DNA from: an uncultured Verrucomicrobiota bacterium
GTDB taxonomy: Bacteria; Verrucomicrobiota; Kiritimatiellia; CAIQIC01; Lenti-01
Assembly: GCA_937860055.1 (NCBI GenBank)
Contig: CALMBO010000029.1
Coordinates: 62,001 to 126,000, forward strand
Length of the DNA: 64,000 nucleotides
Direction: 5' to 3'
The translations under genes and the position numbers were made by a program. Each line of letters starts with the position of its first letter. The first letter of the stretch is position 1. Positions 18,906 through 28,895 of this stretch are shown in pieces. The notes under the pieces were generated by a model. The model had not been told where the DNA came from. It made no database searches and was given only the letters and a program-made list of their open reading frames with translations.

Positions 18906-19033
18906 GAGGGCCGGAGCGAAAATGCCGCACATCGGGTTAAGCGTTTTTTTCAGCAGATACGTGCGGGCGGCCGTCCGCGAGCGGGCCGAATAGGCGCCCA
19001 AGGAACGGATGGGCATGTCCATCGGCCCCGAGG

Positions 19034-19063
19034 TTGACACCTCCCGCGCCCCTTCGTTACCTT
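19034..19063 (+). promoter_or_regulatory. Promoter for psuG
   Basis: TTGACA (19034-19039), an 18-base spacer and TACCTT (19058-19063), with a leader of about 50 bases to the ATG at 19118. Perfect -35, weak -10. Confidence 0.45.
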
Positions 19064-19117
19064 CCCCCCTTCACCACGAGAAGAGCCTCATCCCCTATCG
19101 GAAAGCGAGCGGACACC

Positions 19118-20026
19118 ATGGATCAAAAGCAATTGCAGATTCATCCGGAAGTGCTGGATGCGCTGAAGAACCGCCGCCCGGTCGTCGCCCTGGAGAGCAC
19201 GTTGATCACCCACGGGCTGCCGTATCCCGTGAATCTGGAGGTGGCCAGTGCCATGGAGAAGGCCGTTCGGGACGCCGGCGCCGTCCCGGCCACCATCGCC
19301 GTCCTGAAAGGGCGGATCACGGTGGGATTGACCCAGGACCAGCTGTCGTATCTCGCCCGTGCGCGCGATGTCCGGAAGTGCAGCCGGCGGGACTTCCCGA
19401 TCGTGCTGGCCCAACAGGGAGATGGCGCCACCACCGTCGCGGGAACCATGATCGTCGCCCACATGGCCGGGATCCGGGTGTTCGCCACCGGGGGCATCGG
19501 CGGCGTCCATCGCGGCCACCCGTTCGACGTCAGCGCGGATCTGATGGAACTCGCACAGACGCCGGTCGCCGTGGTATGCGCCGGCGCCAAGGCCATTCTG
19601 GACCTGCCCTTGACGCTGGAAGTCCTGGAAACCCATGGCGTGCCGGTCGTCGGCTACCTATGTTCGACGTTCCCCGCCTTCTACACCCGGGACTCCGGCC
19701 TGCCCCTGGACGTTCGCTGCGATACCTTCGACGAAGTGGCGGCCATCCTCCGCTCGCGCGAAACGCTCGGGTTCCAGACCGGGACCCTGGTGGCCACGCC
19801 GATCCCGGAGAAGGACGAACTCCCCGCGCCGGTCGCGGAGAAAGCCATCGCCCAGGCGTTGAAGGAAGCGGAGGAGCGCGGCGTGCGGGGCAAGGAAGTC
19901 ACGCCGTTCCTTTTGGCGCGCGTCAGCGAACTGACCCACGAGGAAAGCCGCACGGCCAATGTGGCGCTGCTGGAAAACAACGCGCGCGTGGCCGCCCAAA
20001 TCGCCGGCGCGCTGGCGGCTCCATAA
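19118..20026 (+). CDS. psuG: Pseudouridine-5'-phosphate glycosidase
   Basis: Cleaves the C-glycosidic bond of pseudouridine 5'-phosphate to uracil and ribose 5-phosphate. It has 302 residues, the normal length. Conserved blocks: VVALESTLITHGLPYP (Glu near residue 26), VPATIAVLKGRITVGL, RRDFPIVLAQQGDGATTVAGT, FATGGIGGVHRG and VCAGAKAILDLPLTLEVLET, where Lys158 matches the Schiff-base lysine of the family. The ATG at 19118 fits the family start. The kinase partner psuK is not adjacent. It converges on the giant amylase gene with only eight bases between the two stops. Confidence 0.95.
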   Translation: MDQKQLQIHPEVLDALKNRRPVVALESTLITHGLPYPVNLEVASAMEKAVRDAGAVPATIAVLKGRITVGLTQDQLSYLARARDVRKCSRRDFPIVLAQQGDGATTVAGTMIVAHMAGIRVFATGGIGGVHRGHPFDVSADLMELAQTPVAVVCAGAKAILDLPLTLEVLETHGVPVVGYLCSTFPAFYTRDSGLPLDVRCDTFDEVAAILRSRETLGFQTGTLVATPIPEKDELPAPVAEKAIAQALKEAEERGVRGKEVTPFLLARVSELTHEESRTANVALLENNARVAAQIAGALAAP

Positions 20027-20034
20027 TCCGCGGA

Positions 20035-23000
20035 CTACGGTTCGAACACCGGAATCCGGATGCGGTAGTCCCGGGCCCGGGCGGTTGCATTCGTGTCCGC
20101 CCACAGGGTATTGGTCGAGGTGGCGACCACGGTGCCCAGGTACACCCACTGGTTCGTGTTCGTAATGCAGTTGTCGACCCCATCGATGAAGTAGGTGCGG
20201 CCGGGCTTGGACTGGAAGGTCAGCGCCACCTGGTTGTTGGTCAGCGTGAACTTGTTTTCCCACCCGATGTAGCTGCCGGGGGCGCTTGGATCGGTGCTGG
20301 CCACCCATTCGCTGTAATTCGGGAAGCCGTCGTTGTCCCGGTCGCCGGCCGCCGTGTTCGTCATGACGCCTTGGAACCACAGGAATTCCCAGTCATCGGG
20401 CATGCCGTTCCCATTGGCGTCCCAAGGCACCACGATGGCCGCGGTGTTGGTGACGGTCTGCACGCCGTCGTCGGCCGTGAACTCGACCCAGTTCGTCGTG
20501 CCGGCGGAATTCATGTTGGTGATCCACCAGGCAAAAACGCCGGTGTCCGTGTCGAAGGTCGCGGTGAAGGGCAGCGGCCCCGACCCCAGCGACACCGGAT
20601 CGTCATCCGGATCGGTCGCCGATACCGTGAAGGTGTTGGTCGTTCCAACGGCATTGGTGAAGACCGTCTGGTCCGGATCGAAGGAGAGGACCGCAGGTTC
20701 GTTGGCCGCCGCCTCGGAAGCCAAAGCCAGTGTAAACACGAGGACATTGGTGCCGACGATCTCGACCTGCCGGGTCTGGGCCTGGTTGCGCATGGCCAAG
20801 GTGTCGTAGTCCAGTTCCGCATCGTCCTCGGCCGTGACGTTGACAGCGCCCTGGGACATCGCCAGCGCCACGCTGGACACGCTGTCCGTGGTCGTCAGCG
20901 AGACCACGGCGCCCGTCGCCGCCAGGGACTCCGACAAGCCATTCTGTCCGGCAACCAGCAGCTCGGACAGGTCGGGAGAAAGGCCGTTGCGGACGTAGAG
21001 CACGCCGCCATTCAGGCCCGGGTTGACCGCGTACTGGACGGAGAACGCCGTGGCGGTGGGCGCCAGCGTGACGGTCTTCGCGATCATGGAATTCGTCGAA
21101 GTCAGCTTCCATCCGTTGGTGACGCTGTTGGTCGTCGCCGTGTACAGCATGTTGACGTAGTCCGTGGTTCCCGCCCACCAGTCCTTCAGCGCGGAAGTGC
21201 GATAGGAGACCACCGCGCCGGTGTTCGTGTTGACGCTCCATGCCCCCTCCTCCTCCGTTTCGCCGCCGGCGTAGGAGGCCAGGTTGCCGATCATCTGGCG
21301 CACGCGGCCGTCGGAGGTTCGGCGCCAGGCGGCGACCATGCGCCCGCCCATGCGCTCGAAGACCGCGGCAACGTGTTTGTTGTAGATCCAGTACTCCACC
21401 TCCCCGTCCAGATCCGAATCGAGGTTGGTGACCACGGTCGTGGTCAGCCCCGTCGCCGCCGCCGCCCACGCATCCACGCGGGAATAGTGCGCGGCCATGC
21501 GGGTCTGGTTCTGGGCGTTCTTCGCGAAGTCCACCAGATCCATCCAGTTGGTGCTTGGATAGATGTAGCCGCCGCTGCTCCAGCGGCTCAGGTCGTTGTT
21601 GTCTTCGTTGTGGAACGCCGTCTCGAACACGGAGGCATGGATCACTTCGCCCGCGAGGCGCTTCACGTCGGCATGGGAGATGGCGGAGACCTGCGTCCAT
21701 GCGCTGGAAACCTGCCCGCCGGAATAGAGCATGCCGTAGGGCGCCGGATTGGTCACGCCCGGCCGGATCCGGAAGAACTTGTTGGACAGGCTCTCGCGGA
21801 TGGAACTGCCGCAATACCAATTGTCGTAGTCCTCGTCCGTGGCGTGGTCGATCCAATCGTGCGAATGCTTGCTTCCGGCGGTATCGCCGCGGTCGATGGG
21901 CTCCCAGGTCTGGCCCCACGGCAACGTGACATTGCCCGCCGCGATGTCCTCGAGGGCGACCAGCTGCATCCACGGGTGGTTGGCCAGCCAGCGCACGTTC
22001 TGGTCGTAGGCGTCGGCCTGGGACAGCGTGTTGAACTCCTCCCACATGCAGAAGATCGTCGCCACCTGGTTCTGGGTTCCGCTACGGGCGCGGCGGTTGA
22101 ACAGCTCGCGCAGGGGGATCGCCAGCCCGCTGTCATAGTTGACGAAACGGTAGTCGTTTGCGGCGTTGTTGATCACGAAGCAGTTGACGCCGTTGATCCT
22201 GTTGATGCGGTAGCCGTCGTCGCCCAGCGCGACCGTGCGGCCGTACCAGTCCCAGATATGCGTGTTCTGGTCCACCAGCGAATAGCGGAAGCCGAGGGAA
22301 AGGATCTTCGAGAGGACATCGCCGTCCACCACGCGCTCCGGCGGCCAGAAGACGGAATTGCTGCTGATGGACGCGCCGTAGATGCGGTTCAGCGTTTCCG
22401 TCGCCAGCGCGATGTTGTGGCTGTTGAACGCCTCCGTGAAGTACGGGAGGATGTGGTCCGAGTAGGTGCTGGCCATGATGGAAACGACGTTGGTGGCCAC
22501 CAGCGCCCGGATCTGGTCGTTCAAGCCGGGGCCGGAACGCCAGGTGTTCGTCTCCGCCTCGGCCCATTCCAGCGCGATGGCCAGCGTGGGCGTGACATGC
22601 AGGTTCAGCGGCGCCTGGTAGATGCCGTGGATCTTGATCGGCCGCTGGTAGCCGGCCCCCGCGTTGTTGTCCACGATGCCGTGGATGTAGCTGCCCGGCT
22701 GGATGGCCTGGTTGCCGTGGGCCAGCAGCGCGATCTTCGCCGACTTGCCCATGTCGTTGTCCGCGTTGCGCCCGACCCACTGCGTCAGGACGGGGTTCGC
22801 GATGATGTAGTCCTGGTCGCGCCAATAGTCGGAGCAGAGCCAGGTGTTGCGGATGATGTCGCAGGTGTCGATGCGGCCGCCGATGTCGCCCGCCCCCAGC
22901 GGATTGTTGCCCGTTCCGTCCTTCGTGGTGAACACCTGGAAGTTCAGGTTGCTGGCGATGCCGTTCCACCCGGCATCCGTCAGGACGCTCCGGTCGATGG

Positions 23001-26000
23001 AGAACTCGACCGCATCCAGCTCGGGATTGAAGTAGGCGCCGTAGAAGCCGTTCACCGCCGCCGAAACGCCGGCGGCGGAAAGGCTGTCCGCCTCCGTCAG
23101 CGTGTTGACCGCCGGATTCCCGTCCACGTAGAGGACCCCGCTCTGGCTGTCGTAGACGACGGCCGCCGCCTCCCATTTCATGTCCGTCCGCCCATCGACC
23201 TCGTCGGGCAGCGCCGCCTCGCCGGTGCCCGTGCTGTTGAAGTCGATGAGCACGTAGAGGTCCAGCGAGCCTTGTTCGGCGTTGGCCTGCAGATCCTCGA
23301 AGTCCACGCGGAAATAGAGCCGGTCGTCGGCCACGCCGCCGTCCCGCATGTAGAAGGCAACCATGTCCCGCGAGGTGTCGTAGCCGTCCCACCGGCGGTA
23401 GATGTCCACCGCCTGGCTGCCGCCGTTGTTGTAGTCGTCCAGCGCGATCAGGTCGTCCAGCGTCCAGTCGGTGAACTCCTGGTAGTTGGTGACCCCGTTC
23501 ACGGCGCCCAGCGCGGCGCCCTGGCCGATCGTGATGGCCCCCTCCTCCGGCGGCTGGCCGCCTTCTTCGTCGTACATCCGGGGATTCGTGCTGTTCAGCA
23601 GCTCGGTCAGGTTGTCGAAGCTGTCGCCGTCGGGATTGCCGTCGGCGCCATGTTCCGCGCTGGCGATGACCGCGCCCGTGTTCAGGTTGGTGTGGCCCGG
23701 AACGCCGTCGTTCCAGGGATCCAGGCTGTAGCGGGATTCCCACCCGTCCGGCAATCCGTCGCCGTCGGTGTCGGGATCCAGCGGATCGGTCTCGGTCCAG
23801 AGTTCCCCGGCGTTCCAGACGCGGTTGGAATTGGAATCGCCGTCGATCGCGCCGTCGGCGTCCTTGTCTTCGCCATAGCCGTCGCTCAACCCGTCGCCAT
23901 CGGTGTCCGAATCGGAGGGATCGGTTTCCGTCCAGTTGCTATCCCACTCGCCCGTGGGCCAGTCGCGCTCGAGCCAGGGGTCGTAGTCCGTGGGCAGGCT
24001 GGCACCGTCGCCGTCCACCCACCCGTTGCGGTTGGCATCCTCGACGCCGTCGGAGATGCCGTCGTAGTCCGTGTCGCGGTTGGCGGGATCGGTGGTGCTG
24101 CCATAGCGCCGGATCGAACGGTCGCCGCCCGCGCTGGCGCTGGAAACGCCCGGCACCTTGCCGTAGTTGTCCAGCGTGTTGTAGAAGGGCGGATCGAGGT
24201 CGGGCAGGAAATTTTTCCAGCCGTCGCCGTTCGTGTCGGCGTTGGTATCGGTGTTCGCGGCCGGCCAGCGCCAGCCCATCTCGAGGCCGTCCGGCAGGCC
24301 GTCGCCATCGCTGTCGGGGCTTTCCGGCAGGGAGTAGCCGCATTCGTCGCGGATGAGAATGTCGCGGTTGGTCCAGGCGTCCGAATTCGGCTCGTAGCGG
24401 ACATCCGTGTCGGGGAATCCATTGGGCAGCGGCATCACCGTGTTTTCCTCGGTGTCGATCACGCCGTCGTCGTCGTGGTCGAGGTCGTTGGTGTTGCTGG
24501 TGTCCACGACCTGCAGCAGCCGGAGGGTCACGCCGCGCGAGGCGGTGTTGGTGTTGCCTTCGCCGTCCCGCACCCACGCGGTGAAGCGATAATAGCCGGC
24601 CGTCAGGTTGCTCCAGGAGTAGTTCCAGTAGACCGTGCTGCCGACATTGGTGCTGGTCGCCGACGACACGGAACCCGTGTAGTCCGTGGGCGAAGTGAAG
24701 AAAATGCCCGTCTCGACGCCGTTGGTGCCCGTCGCCAGCTGGATCCGCGTCGTGCGCAGGGCCGGATTGGTCGCCAGCACCGATGCCGGCAGGTCCGCCA
24801 GGATGATTTCATACGGCTCGCCATCGCTGGTCAGTTCCGGCGGTTCGGTCACCATGATGGACGGCAGCAGCTCGCCCGCCGTCGTCACCTTGCGCGTCGC
24901 CCGGAGGGACGGATAGCCGTCCCGCTGGCCGACGATCTCGAAGCTGTGCAGCCAGTCCGGGCTCCCATTGTAGACATTCGGCATGGTGAACGTGATGGTG
25001 TTCTCGTAGGGATAGTTCCAGACATGGGCCAGATCGATGTCGTCGGCCGAAAGCACCGTTCCGTTGGCCGGATCGCCGCCGTTCTCGGTGCTGTTCAATT
25101 TGAGGGTGAAGAGGTTCAGCGCATCGTCGCCCGAGATCCCCGCGGCGAAGGCCGAGGAATACTTGATGCGGACGGTCCACCCCGCTTCGACCCGGGCGCC
25201 ATCCGCCTCGGGCCAGTCGAAGTAGAGCTTGTAGGCCGGGCCGGCGGGCGTCACGGTGCGGGTCAGCTCGGTGTAATGGCCCGTGTTCGTGGTCATCGCG
25301 CCGTTGGTCCAGGCGGTGCGCTCCGCGCTCGACCATTCGCGCAGGCGGATCTTGACGGTTGCCGTCCCGCCCGTGGGCAGGTTGGCGTAGGTGAAGCGCC
25401 AGGCCATCGGATATTCCCGGCTCATGTCGCTGGGCGTGGTCGAATAGGCCTGTTGCCACGAAGTCACCCCCGTGGAATCCCAGGTCGCATCCCCATCCAG
25501 GTCCGTGAACGGTTCCCCGGCGTCATAGTCGCCGTCGGCATTGGAATCCGTGTAGGGCTCGAAGCCCGTCCCGTTGCCGTTGGCCTTGCCGATCTCGTCG
25601 TCGTCGTTGGAATCGTCGCCGTCTTCGATGCGGTACCACACTTCGCGCACCGTCGGATCCGTCCGCACCACCACGCCGTATTCCGAACCGACCAGCGTGT
25701 CGCCGTTGTTCGCCGGCCACTGGATGTAGCCCCGCGGGGTTTCCGCATCCAGGTAGAAGGTCTGCTTGAAGGTGTTGTAGACCGAAGCCGCCGAGCTCCG
25801 CTGCAGGAACGCCCGGGCCGAAATCAGATGGAAGCCGTCGGGCAGGCCCGTCCGGGTCTCGCCATAATCCGCATGCGGCCGGTACTGGATGGCCGCCGCG
25901 TTGAAGTTGGTGACCTGCCACACGCCCATCATGTCCGCCTTGCGGGAAATGTCGCTGGCGCCGCCGGGCCAGACCACGTCCCAGCCATTCCCGTCATAGC

Positions 26001-28632
26001 CCTGCTGGCGGGCGGAACCGACCTTGTAGCGGAAGACCGTCCCCGAAGGCATCGCCGGGACCACCGCCTCCCACCAGTCGTTGCTGTCGGCGGTCTGCCC
26101 CGACCACGAGGCTTCCACCACGCGCGTCGAACGGTTCCCCGCCGCCCCGCCCGCGCCTTCGGGCCAGGCCGTGCCGTTGGTGGTGTAGTAGATGTGGACC
26201 CGGTTGCCCGTCACCTTCGGCGTCTTGACGTTGACATAGAGGGTCTGGCCGGCCGCGTTGGTCAGCGGCGGCCAGAACTGCGCGCAGCCCATGCAGTTCG
26301 TCCGGTCCTGCGTCCCGAGCGGGTCGTGGTAGATCCACGAGACGGTGGTCGTGCCGGCCCAGTCGTTGCTGCCCGTGGACAGGTTCGTGCTGAACCCCGC
26401 CTGCCCGATCGTGGCGACATAGGTTTCCGCCCCCGCCGAACCGATCTTGTTGCGGCTCGAATCCACCGCCGCGAACTTCTCCCCCCAGATGCGCTTCACG
26501 AAGGCCGCCTGTTCGTAGCCCAGGCACACATCGTTGGTCAGCGCCGGCGGATTGTCGCGCACGTCGCCCAGCGCGTTGGTCGCGCCGTTCAGGTCCATGC
26601 CGCCATCCAGCCGCAGCAGCACATTGTCGGCCGATCCGTCGACCCTCGCCGCGAATCCCAGGTTCGTCACGCTCGTCACCCTCGGCAGATCGATGGAATA
26701 GGAATAATCCACCGAGTTCGTGTCCGAAAGCCCGTACGGATTGAAGGCGGCGTCGCCGTCGGAGCCATCCTTGCGCGAAACCCGGACGGTCTCCGCGACC
26801 TGCCCGTTTTCATAGACCGTGATGGCTTTTCCACCGAACCCCGTCCACATCGGCGCCGCATCCGGGTTCTTGTAGCCGAAGATGAAGTAGCCGCCCGCCG
26901 GCACGATCACCGAATCCAGGCCGGAGGCATAGGTATAGAAGCCCCCGCCGTACCAGGAGTAGTTGTAGAGATAGGCATCCGTCCCGTAGGCGCCGCCTTC
27001 CTGATGCGGAAAGCTGATGCTCGATTCGATGCTCCGGGACAGGCCGCTCGAGTAATTGTCGTTCAGCAGCACCAGCATCGTCACCTTGTCGGCGTCCGTG
27101 CTGCCCCCCTGCCGCCAATCCAGGCGCTCCCACGCCACATAGTCGGAATCGCTCCAGACGCCGCGCTGGTAGCCGCGGCCGAACTGCTCGTTGCAATAGA
27201 GCAGGTTGGGCACCCGGCCATCGCCCCATTGGCCCAGGAACGCCGTGTTCGCCCAGCGGGGGAAGGCGCCGCCGCTCTCCCCCAGCGTCTCGGCATGGTG
27301 GTTGCCGTCCGTGTAGAGCAGGCCCAGCCCCGCCCGCAGGAAATAGAACGCATGCTGCAGCTCCTTGCACGCCGCGTAGTCGTTGTCGTGGCTCTGCGCG
27401 TGCATCACGCCCGTCTCGGCGGAGAATCCCCCGTAGCCGGACGCATCATATCCGGTCAGCCCGTTCCAGATGTTCCCGAGGCGGCTGTTCAATTCGTTCC
27501 GCAGCGGGTTGTCCACGAGGCGCATTCCCGTGGACCAATATCCGTCGAATCCCGGCGGCGATCCCAGGTGCTCGCCGAACAGCACCGCATCGTCGCGAGG
27601 CACTTCCGTGCTGAAGCAGCTGTCGCGGTGGTTGCCCCAATCGCTGTAGCCATGCGTCATGTTGAACTGCCACTGCGCGTTCCCGCAGTAGCCCGCCGAA
27701 CTGGAATCGCTGCCATAGGCTCCGAAGAAATAATCCGGCACGTGCTTCACCGCGTCCAGCCGCAACCCGTCCGCCTTGGTCTGGTGCATGATCCAGCGCA
27801 CGTTCCGGCACAGATAGCCGCCCACGTCCTCCGAGAAGAAGCCTGGATAGGCCGCGATCAGGTTGGTCGTCAGGCCGTTGTTCGTGCCGAAGCCGATGTA
27901 GAGATTCGCGTTCGTGTCCCCGCTCCAGTCCCAGGGGTCCCAGAGTTCCGGAGGCGCGTTCGTGTTCGGCATGCGGTCGTAGAACTCGGGATGGTCCGGA
28001 TGCCGCACGAAGCTCGGCTTGGGATAGTCGTCCCCCTCGTTGGCCCCGAAGTTGTCGTTGGGCGTCTCGTGCGCGATGTCGATCAGATCGGACAGGCCGA
28101 GATTCATGACCTGCCAGGCGCTGGTCCAATCCCGGCAGTTGTCCCACTTGCGGTAGAAGCCGTCCTCCGTCACGCGCACGTGGAAGTCCTCCGGCAGCAT
28201 GCCCGGATAGACGTCCACGGGCGTGCTTTCGTTGTACCCCGGCACATCGAACGCCCGGTGGTTCATGATGTTGTCCAGGTAGATGCGGATGCCGAACCGG
28301 TGCGCGGTCTCGATCAGGTTCAACAGCTCCGCCTCGGTGCCGTAGCGCGTGGTCACGGTGCCCCGCTGGTCCCGCCCCCCGAGGTCGAAGGGATCGCACA
28401 GGTCATACCCCACCGAGAGCCCCCCGCTACCCTTGGTCGGCGGCGGCAGCCACAAGGAGGAATATCCCGCTTCCGCCAGCTCCGGCATCCGTTCCGCAAT
28501 CTCCTTCCACGGGGTGTTGAAGTATTGGAGCATCGCCTCGCCGGAGGAAACCGACGGCGCCAGCACCCCCGCCAGGCAAAGTCCGGCCACTCCCCGACTC
28601 CACCCGCGCCACGAAAAAAGTCCATTTTTCAT
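20035..28632 (-). CDS. Giant secreted GH13 alpha-amylase-type protein with a GH57-like second region
   Basis: A 2865-residue exported protein. Signal peptide ~1-33. GH13 catalytic region ~35-500: IYLDNIMNH (near 120), GLRLDAVKHV (nucleophile Asp near 292), VLFGEHLGS (acid/base Glu near 350) and AQSHDND (near 411). Starch-binding-like WEAVVPAMPSGTVFRYKV lies near 857. Ca-binding thrombospondin-type-3 repeats occupy ~1384-1684 (DSDGDGLPDG, DTDGDGLSDG, DPDTDGDGLPDG). A DOMON/CBM9-like segment lies at ~1700-1920. A region at ~1947-2244 resembles GH57/deacetylase-type barrels (HGNQAIQPG, NLHVTPTLAIALEWA, SVFWPPERVVDGDVLSKI). An Ig-like domain and a last Ca repeat precede the tail RARDYRIRIPVFEP. 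Start at 28632 chosen for AGGAG seven bases upstream and the signal peptide. Two catalytic units for alpha-glucans are inferred; the GH57 assignment is the less certain. Confidence 0.85.
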   Translation of the reverse strand: MKNGLFSWRGWSRGVAGLCLAGVLAPSVSSGEAMLQYFNTPWKEIAERMPELAEAGYSSLWLPPPTKGSGGLSVGYDLCDPFDLGGRDQRGTVTTRYGTEAELLNLIETAHRFGIRIYLDNIMNHRAFDVPGYNESTPVDVYPGMLPEDFHVRVTEDGFYRKWDNCRDWTSAWQVMNLGLSDLIDIAHETPNDNFGANEGDDYPKPSFVRHPDHPEFYDRMPNTNAPPELWDPWDWSGDTNANLYIGFGTNNGLTTNLIAAYPGFFSEDVGGYLCRNVRWIMHQTKADGLRLDAVKHVPDYFFGAYGSDSSSAGYCGNAQWQFNMTHGYSDWGNHRDSCFSTEVPRDDAVLFGEHLGSPPGFDGYWSTGMRLVDNPLRNELNSRLGNIWNGLTGYDASGYGGFSAETGVMHAQSHDNDYAACKELQHAFYFLRAGLGLLYTDGNHHAETLGESGGAFPRWANTAFLGQWGDGRVPNLLYCNEQFGRGYQRGVWSDSDYVAWERLDWRQGGSTDADKVTMLVLLNDNYSSGLSRSIESSISFPHQEGGAYGTDAYLYNYSWYGGGFYTYASGLDSVIVPAGGYFIFGYKNPDAAPMWTGFGGKAITVYENGQVAETVRVSRKDGSDGDAAFNPYGLSDTNSVDYSYSIDLPRVTSVTNLGFAARVDGSADNVLLRLDGGMDLNGATNALGDVRDNPPALTNDVCLGYEQAAFVKRIWGEKFAAVDSSRNKIGSAGAETYVATIGQAGFSTNLSTGSNDWAGTTTVSWIYHDPLGTQDRTNCMGCAQFWPPLTNAAGQTLYVNVKTPKVTGNRVHIYYTTNGTAWPEGAGGAAGNRSTRVVEASWSGQTADSNDWWEAVVPAMPSGTVFRYKVGSARQQGYDGNGWDVVWPGGASDISRKADMMGVWQVTNFNAAAIQYRPHADYGETRTGLPDGFHLISARAFLQRSSAASVYNTFKQTFYLDAETPRGYIQWPANNGDTLVGSEYGVVVRTDPTVREVWYRIEDGDDSNDDDEIGKANGNGTGFEPYTDSNADGDYDAGEPFTDLDGDATWDSTGVTSWQQAYSTTPSDMSREYPMAWRFTYANLPTGGTATVKIRLREWSSAERTAWTNGAMTTNTGHYTELTRTVTPAGPAYKLYFDWPEADGARVEAGWTVRIKYSSAFAAGISGDDALNLFTLKLNSTENGGDPANGTVLSADDIDLAHVWNYPYENTITFTMPNVYNGSPDWLHSFEIVGQRDGYPSLRATRKVTTAGELLPSIMVTEPPELTSDGEPYEIILADLPASVLATNPALRTTRIQLATGTNGVETGIFFTSPTDYTGSVSSATSTNVGSTVYWNYSWSNLTAGYYRFTAWVRDGEGNTNTASRGVTLRLLQVVDTSNTNDLDHDDDGVIDTEENTVMPLPNGFPDTDVRYEPNSDAWTNRDILIRDECGYSLPESPDSDGDGLPDGLEMGWRWPAANTDTNADTNGDGWKNFLPDLDPPFYNTLDNYGKVPGVSSASAGGDRSIRRYGSTTDPANRDTDYDGISDGVEDANRNGWVDGDGASLPTDYDPWLERDWPTGEWDSNWTETDPSDSDTDGDGLSDGYGEDKDADGAIDGDSNSNRVWNAGELWTETDPLDPDTDGDGLPDGWESRYSLDPWNDGVPGHTNLNTGAVIASAEHGADGNPDGDSFDNLTELLNSTNPRMYDEEGGQPPEEGAITIGQGAALGAVNGVTNYQEFTDWTLDDLIALDDYNNGGSQAVDIYRRWDGYDTSRDMVAFYMRDGGVADDRLYFRVDFEDLQANAEQGSLDLYVLIDFNSTGTGEAALPDEVDGRTDMKWEAAAVVYDSQSGVLYVDGNPAVNTLTEADSLSAAGVSAAVNGFYGAYFNPELDAVEFSIDRSVLTDAGWNGIASNLNFQVFTTKDGTGNNPLGAGDIGGRIDTCDIIRNTWLCSDYWRDQDYIIANPVLTQWVGRNADNDMGKSAKIALLAHGNQAIQPGSYIHGIVDNNAGAGYQRPIKIHGIYQAPLNLHVTPTLAIALEWAEAETNTWRSGPGLNDQIRALVATNVVSIMASTYSDHILPYFTEAFNSHNIALATETLNRIYGASISSNSVFWPPERVVDGDVLSKILSLGFRYSLVDQNTHIWDWYGRTVALGDDGYRINRINGVNCFVINNAANDYRFVNYDSGLAIPLRELFNRRARSGTQNQVATIFCMWEEFNTLSQADAYDQNVRWLANHPWMQLVALEDIAAGNVTLPWGQTWEPIDRGDTAGSKHSHDWIDHATDEDYDNWYCGSSIRESLSNKFFRIRPGVTNPAPYGMLYSGGQVSSAWTQVSAISHADVKRLAGEVIHASVFETAFHNEDNNDLSRWSSGGYIYPSTNWMDLVDFAKNAQNQTRMAAHYSRVDAWAAAATGLTTTVVTNLDSDLDGEVEYWIYNKHVAAVFERMGGRMVAAWRRTSDGRVRQMIGNLASYAGGETEEEGAWSVNTNTGAVVSYRTSALKDWWAGTTDYVNMLYTATTNSVTNGWKLTSTNSMIAKTVTLAPTATAFSVQYAVNPGLNGGVLYVRNGLSPDLSELLVAGQNGLSESLAATGAVVSLTTTDSVSSVALAMSQGAVNVTAEDDAELDYDTLAMRNQAQTRQVEIVGTNVLVFTLALASEAAANEPAVLSFDPDQTVFTNAVGTTNTFTVSATDPDDDPVSLGSGPLPFTATFDTDTGVFAWWITNMNSAGTTNWVEFTADDGVQTVTNTAAIVVPWDANGNGMPDDWEFLWFQGVMTNTAAGDRDNDGFPNYSEWVASTDPSAPGSYIGWENKFTLTNNQVALTFQSKPGRTYFIDGVDNCITNTNQWVYLGTVVATSTNTLWADTNATARARDYRIRIPVFEP

Positions 28633-28712
28633 CCGTGCACTCCTCACCTTCCTTTTCCGCCCCGGCAAATAGACAAACGGAAAAGCACGACCCTTTCTAA
28701 ACTCTAACCTGA

Positions 28713-28741
28713 AAGATATTCTTTCTTCCAGCAAACCTCAA
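28713..28741 (-). promoter_or_regulatory. Promoter for the giant amylase gene
   Basis: On the minus strand, TTGAGG (28741-28736), a 17-base spacer and TATCTT (28718-28713), with a leader of about 75 bases carrying GGTGAGGAG before the ATG. The 28633-28895 gap holds this and the divergent promoter and nothing else recognisable. Confidence 0.45.
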
Positions 28742-28832
28742 AGCAAAAACGCTTCACCCGGCGCGATTTTTCTTCATCCGTCCCTCGCGGTTTTCCCATA
28801 CTTCCGTACGTCGGATTTTGTCGCTTTTGCCC

Positions 28833-28861
28833 TTGTGCACAACCCCGCTTCCCCTTATATT
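28833..28861 (+). promoter_or_regulatory. Promoter for the anchored unknown/beta-propeller pair
   Basis: TTGTGC (28833-28838), a 17-base spacer and TATATT (28856-28861), with a leader of about 30 bases including AAGGA before the ATG at 28896. The -35 lies in the small palindrome TTGTGCACAA. Confidence 0.45.
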
Positions 28862-28895
28862 CGTGGGAAGAGCATCCGGAAAGGATGGATGCGCC

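Noticed and set aside
19009-28707. Very long open frame on the plus strand (over 3200 codons) opposite the giant amylase gene
   Set aside because: It is the mirror of a strongly C/G-ending coding frame; its translation is an Arg/His/Val/Ala-rich string with no domains, while the minus strand has a signal peptide and enzyme motifs.
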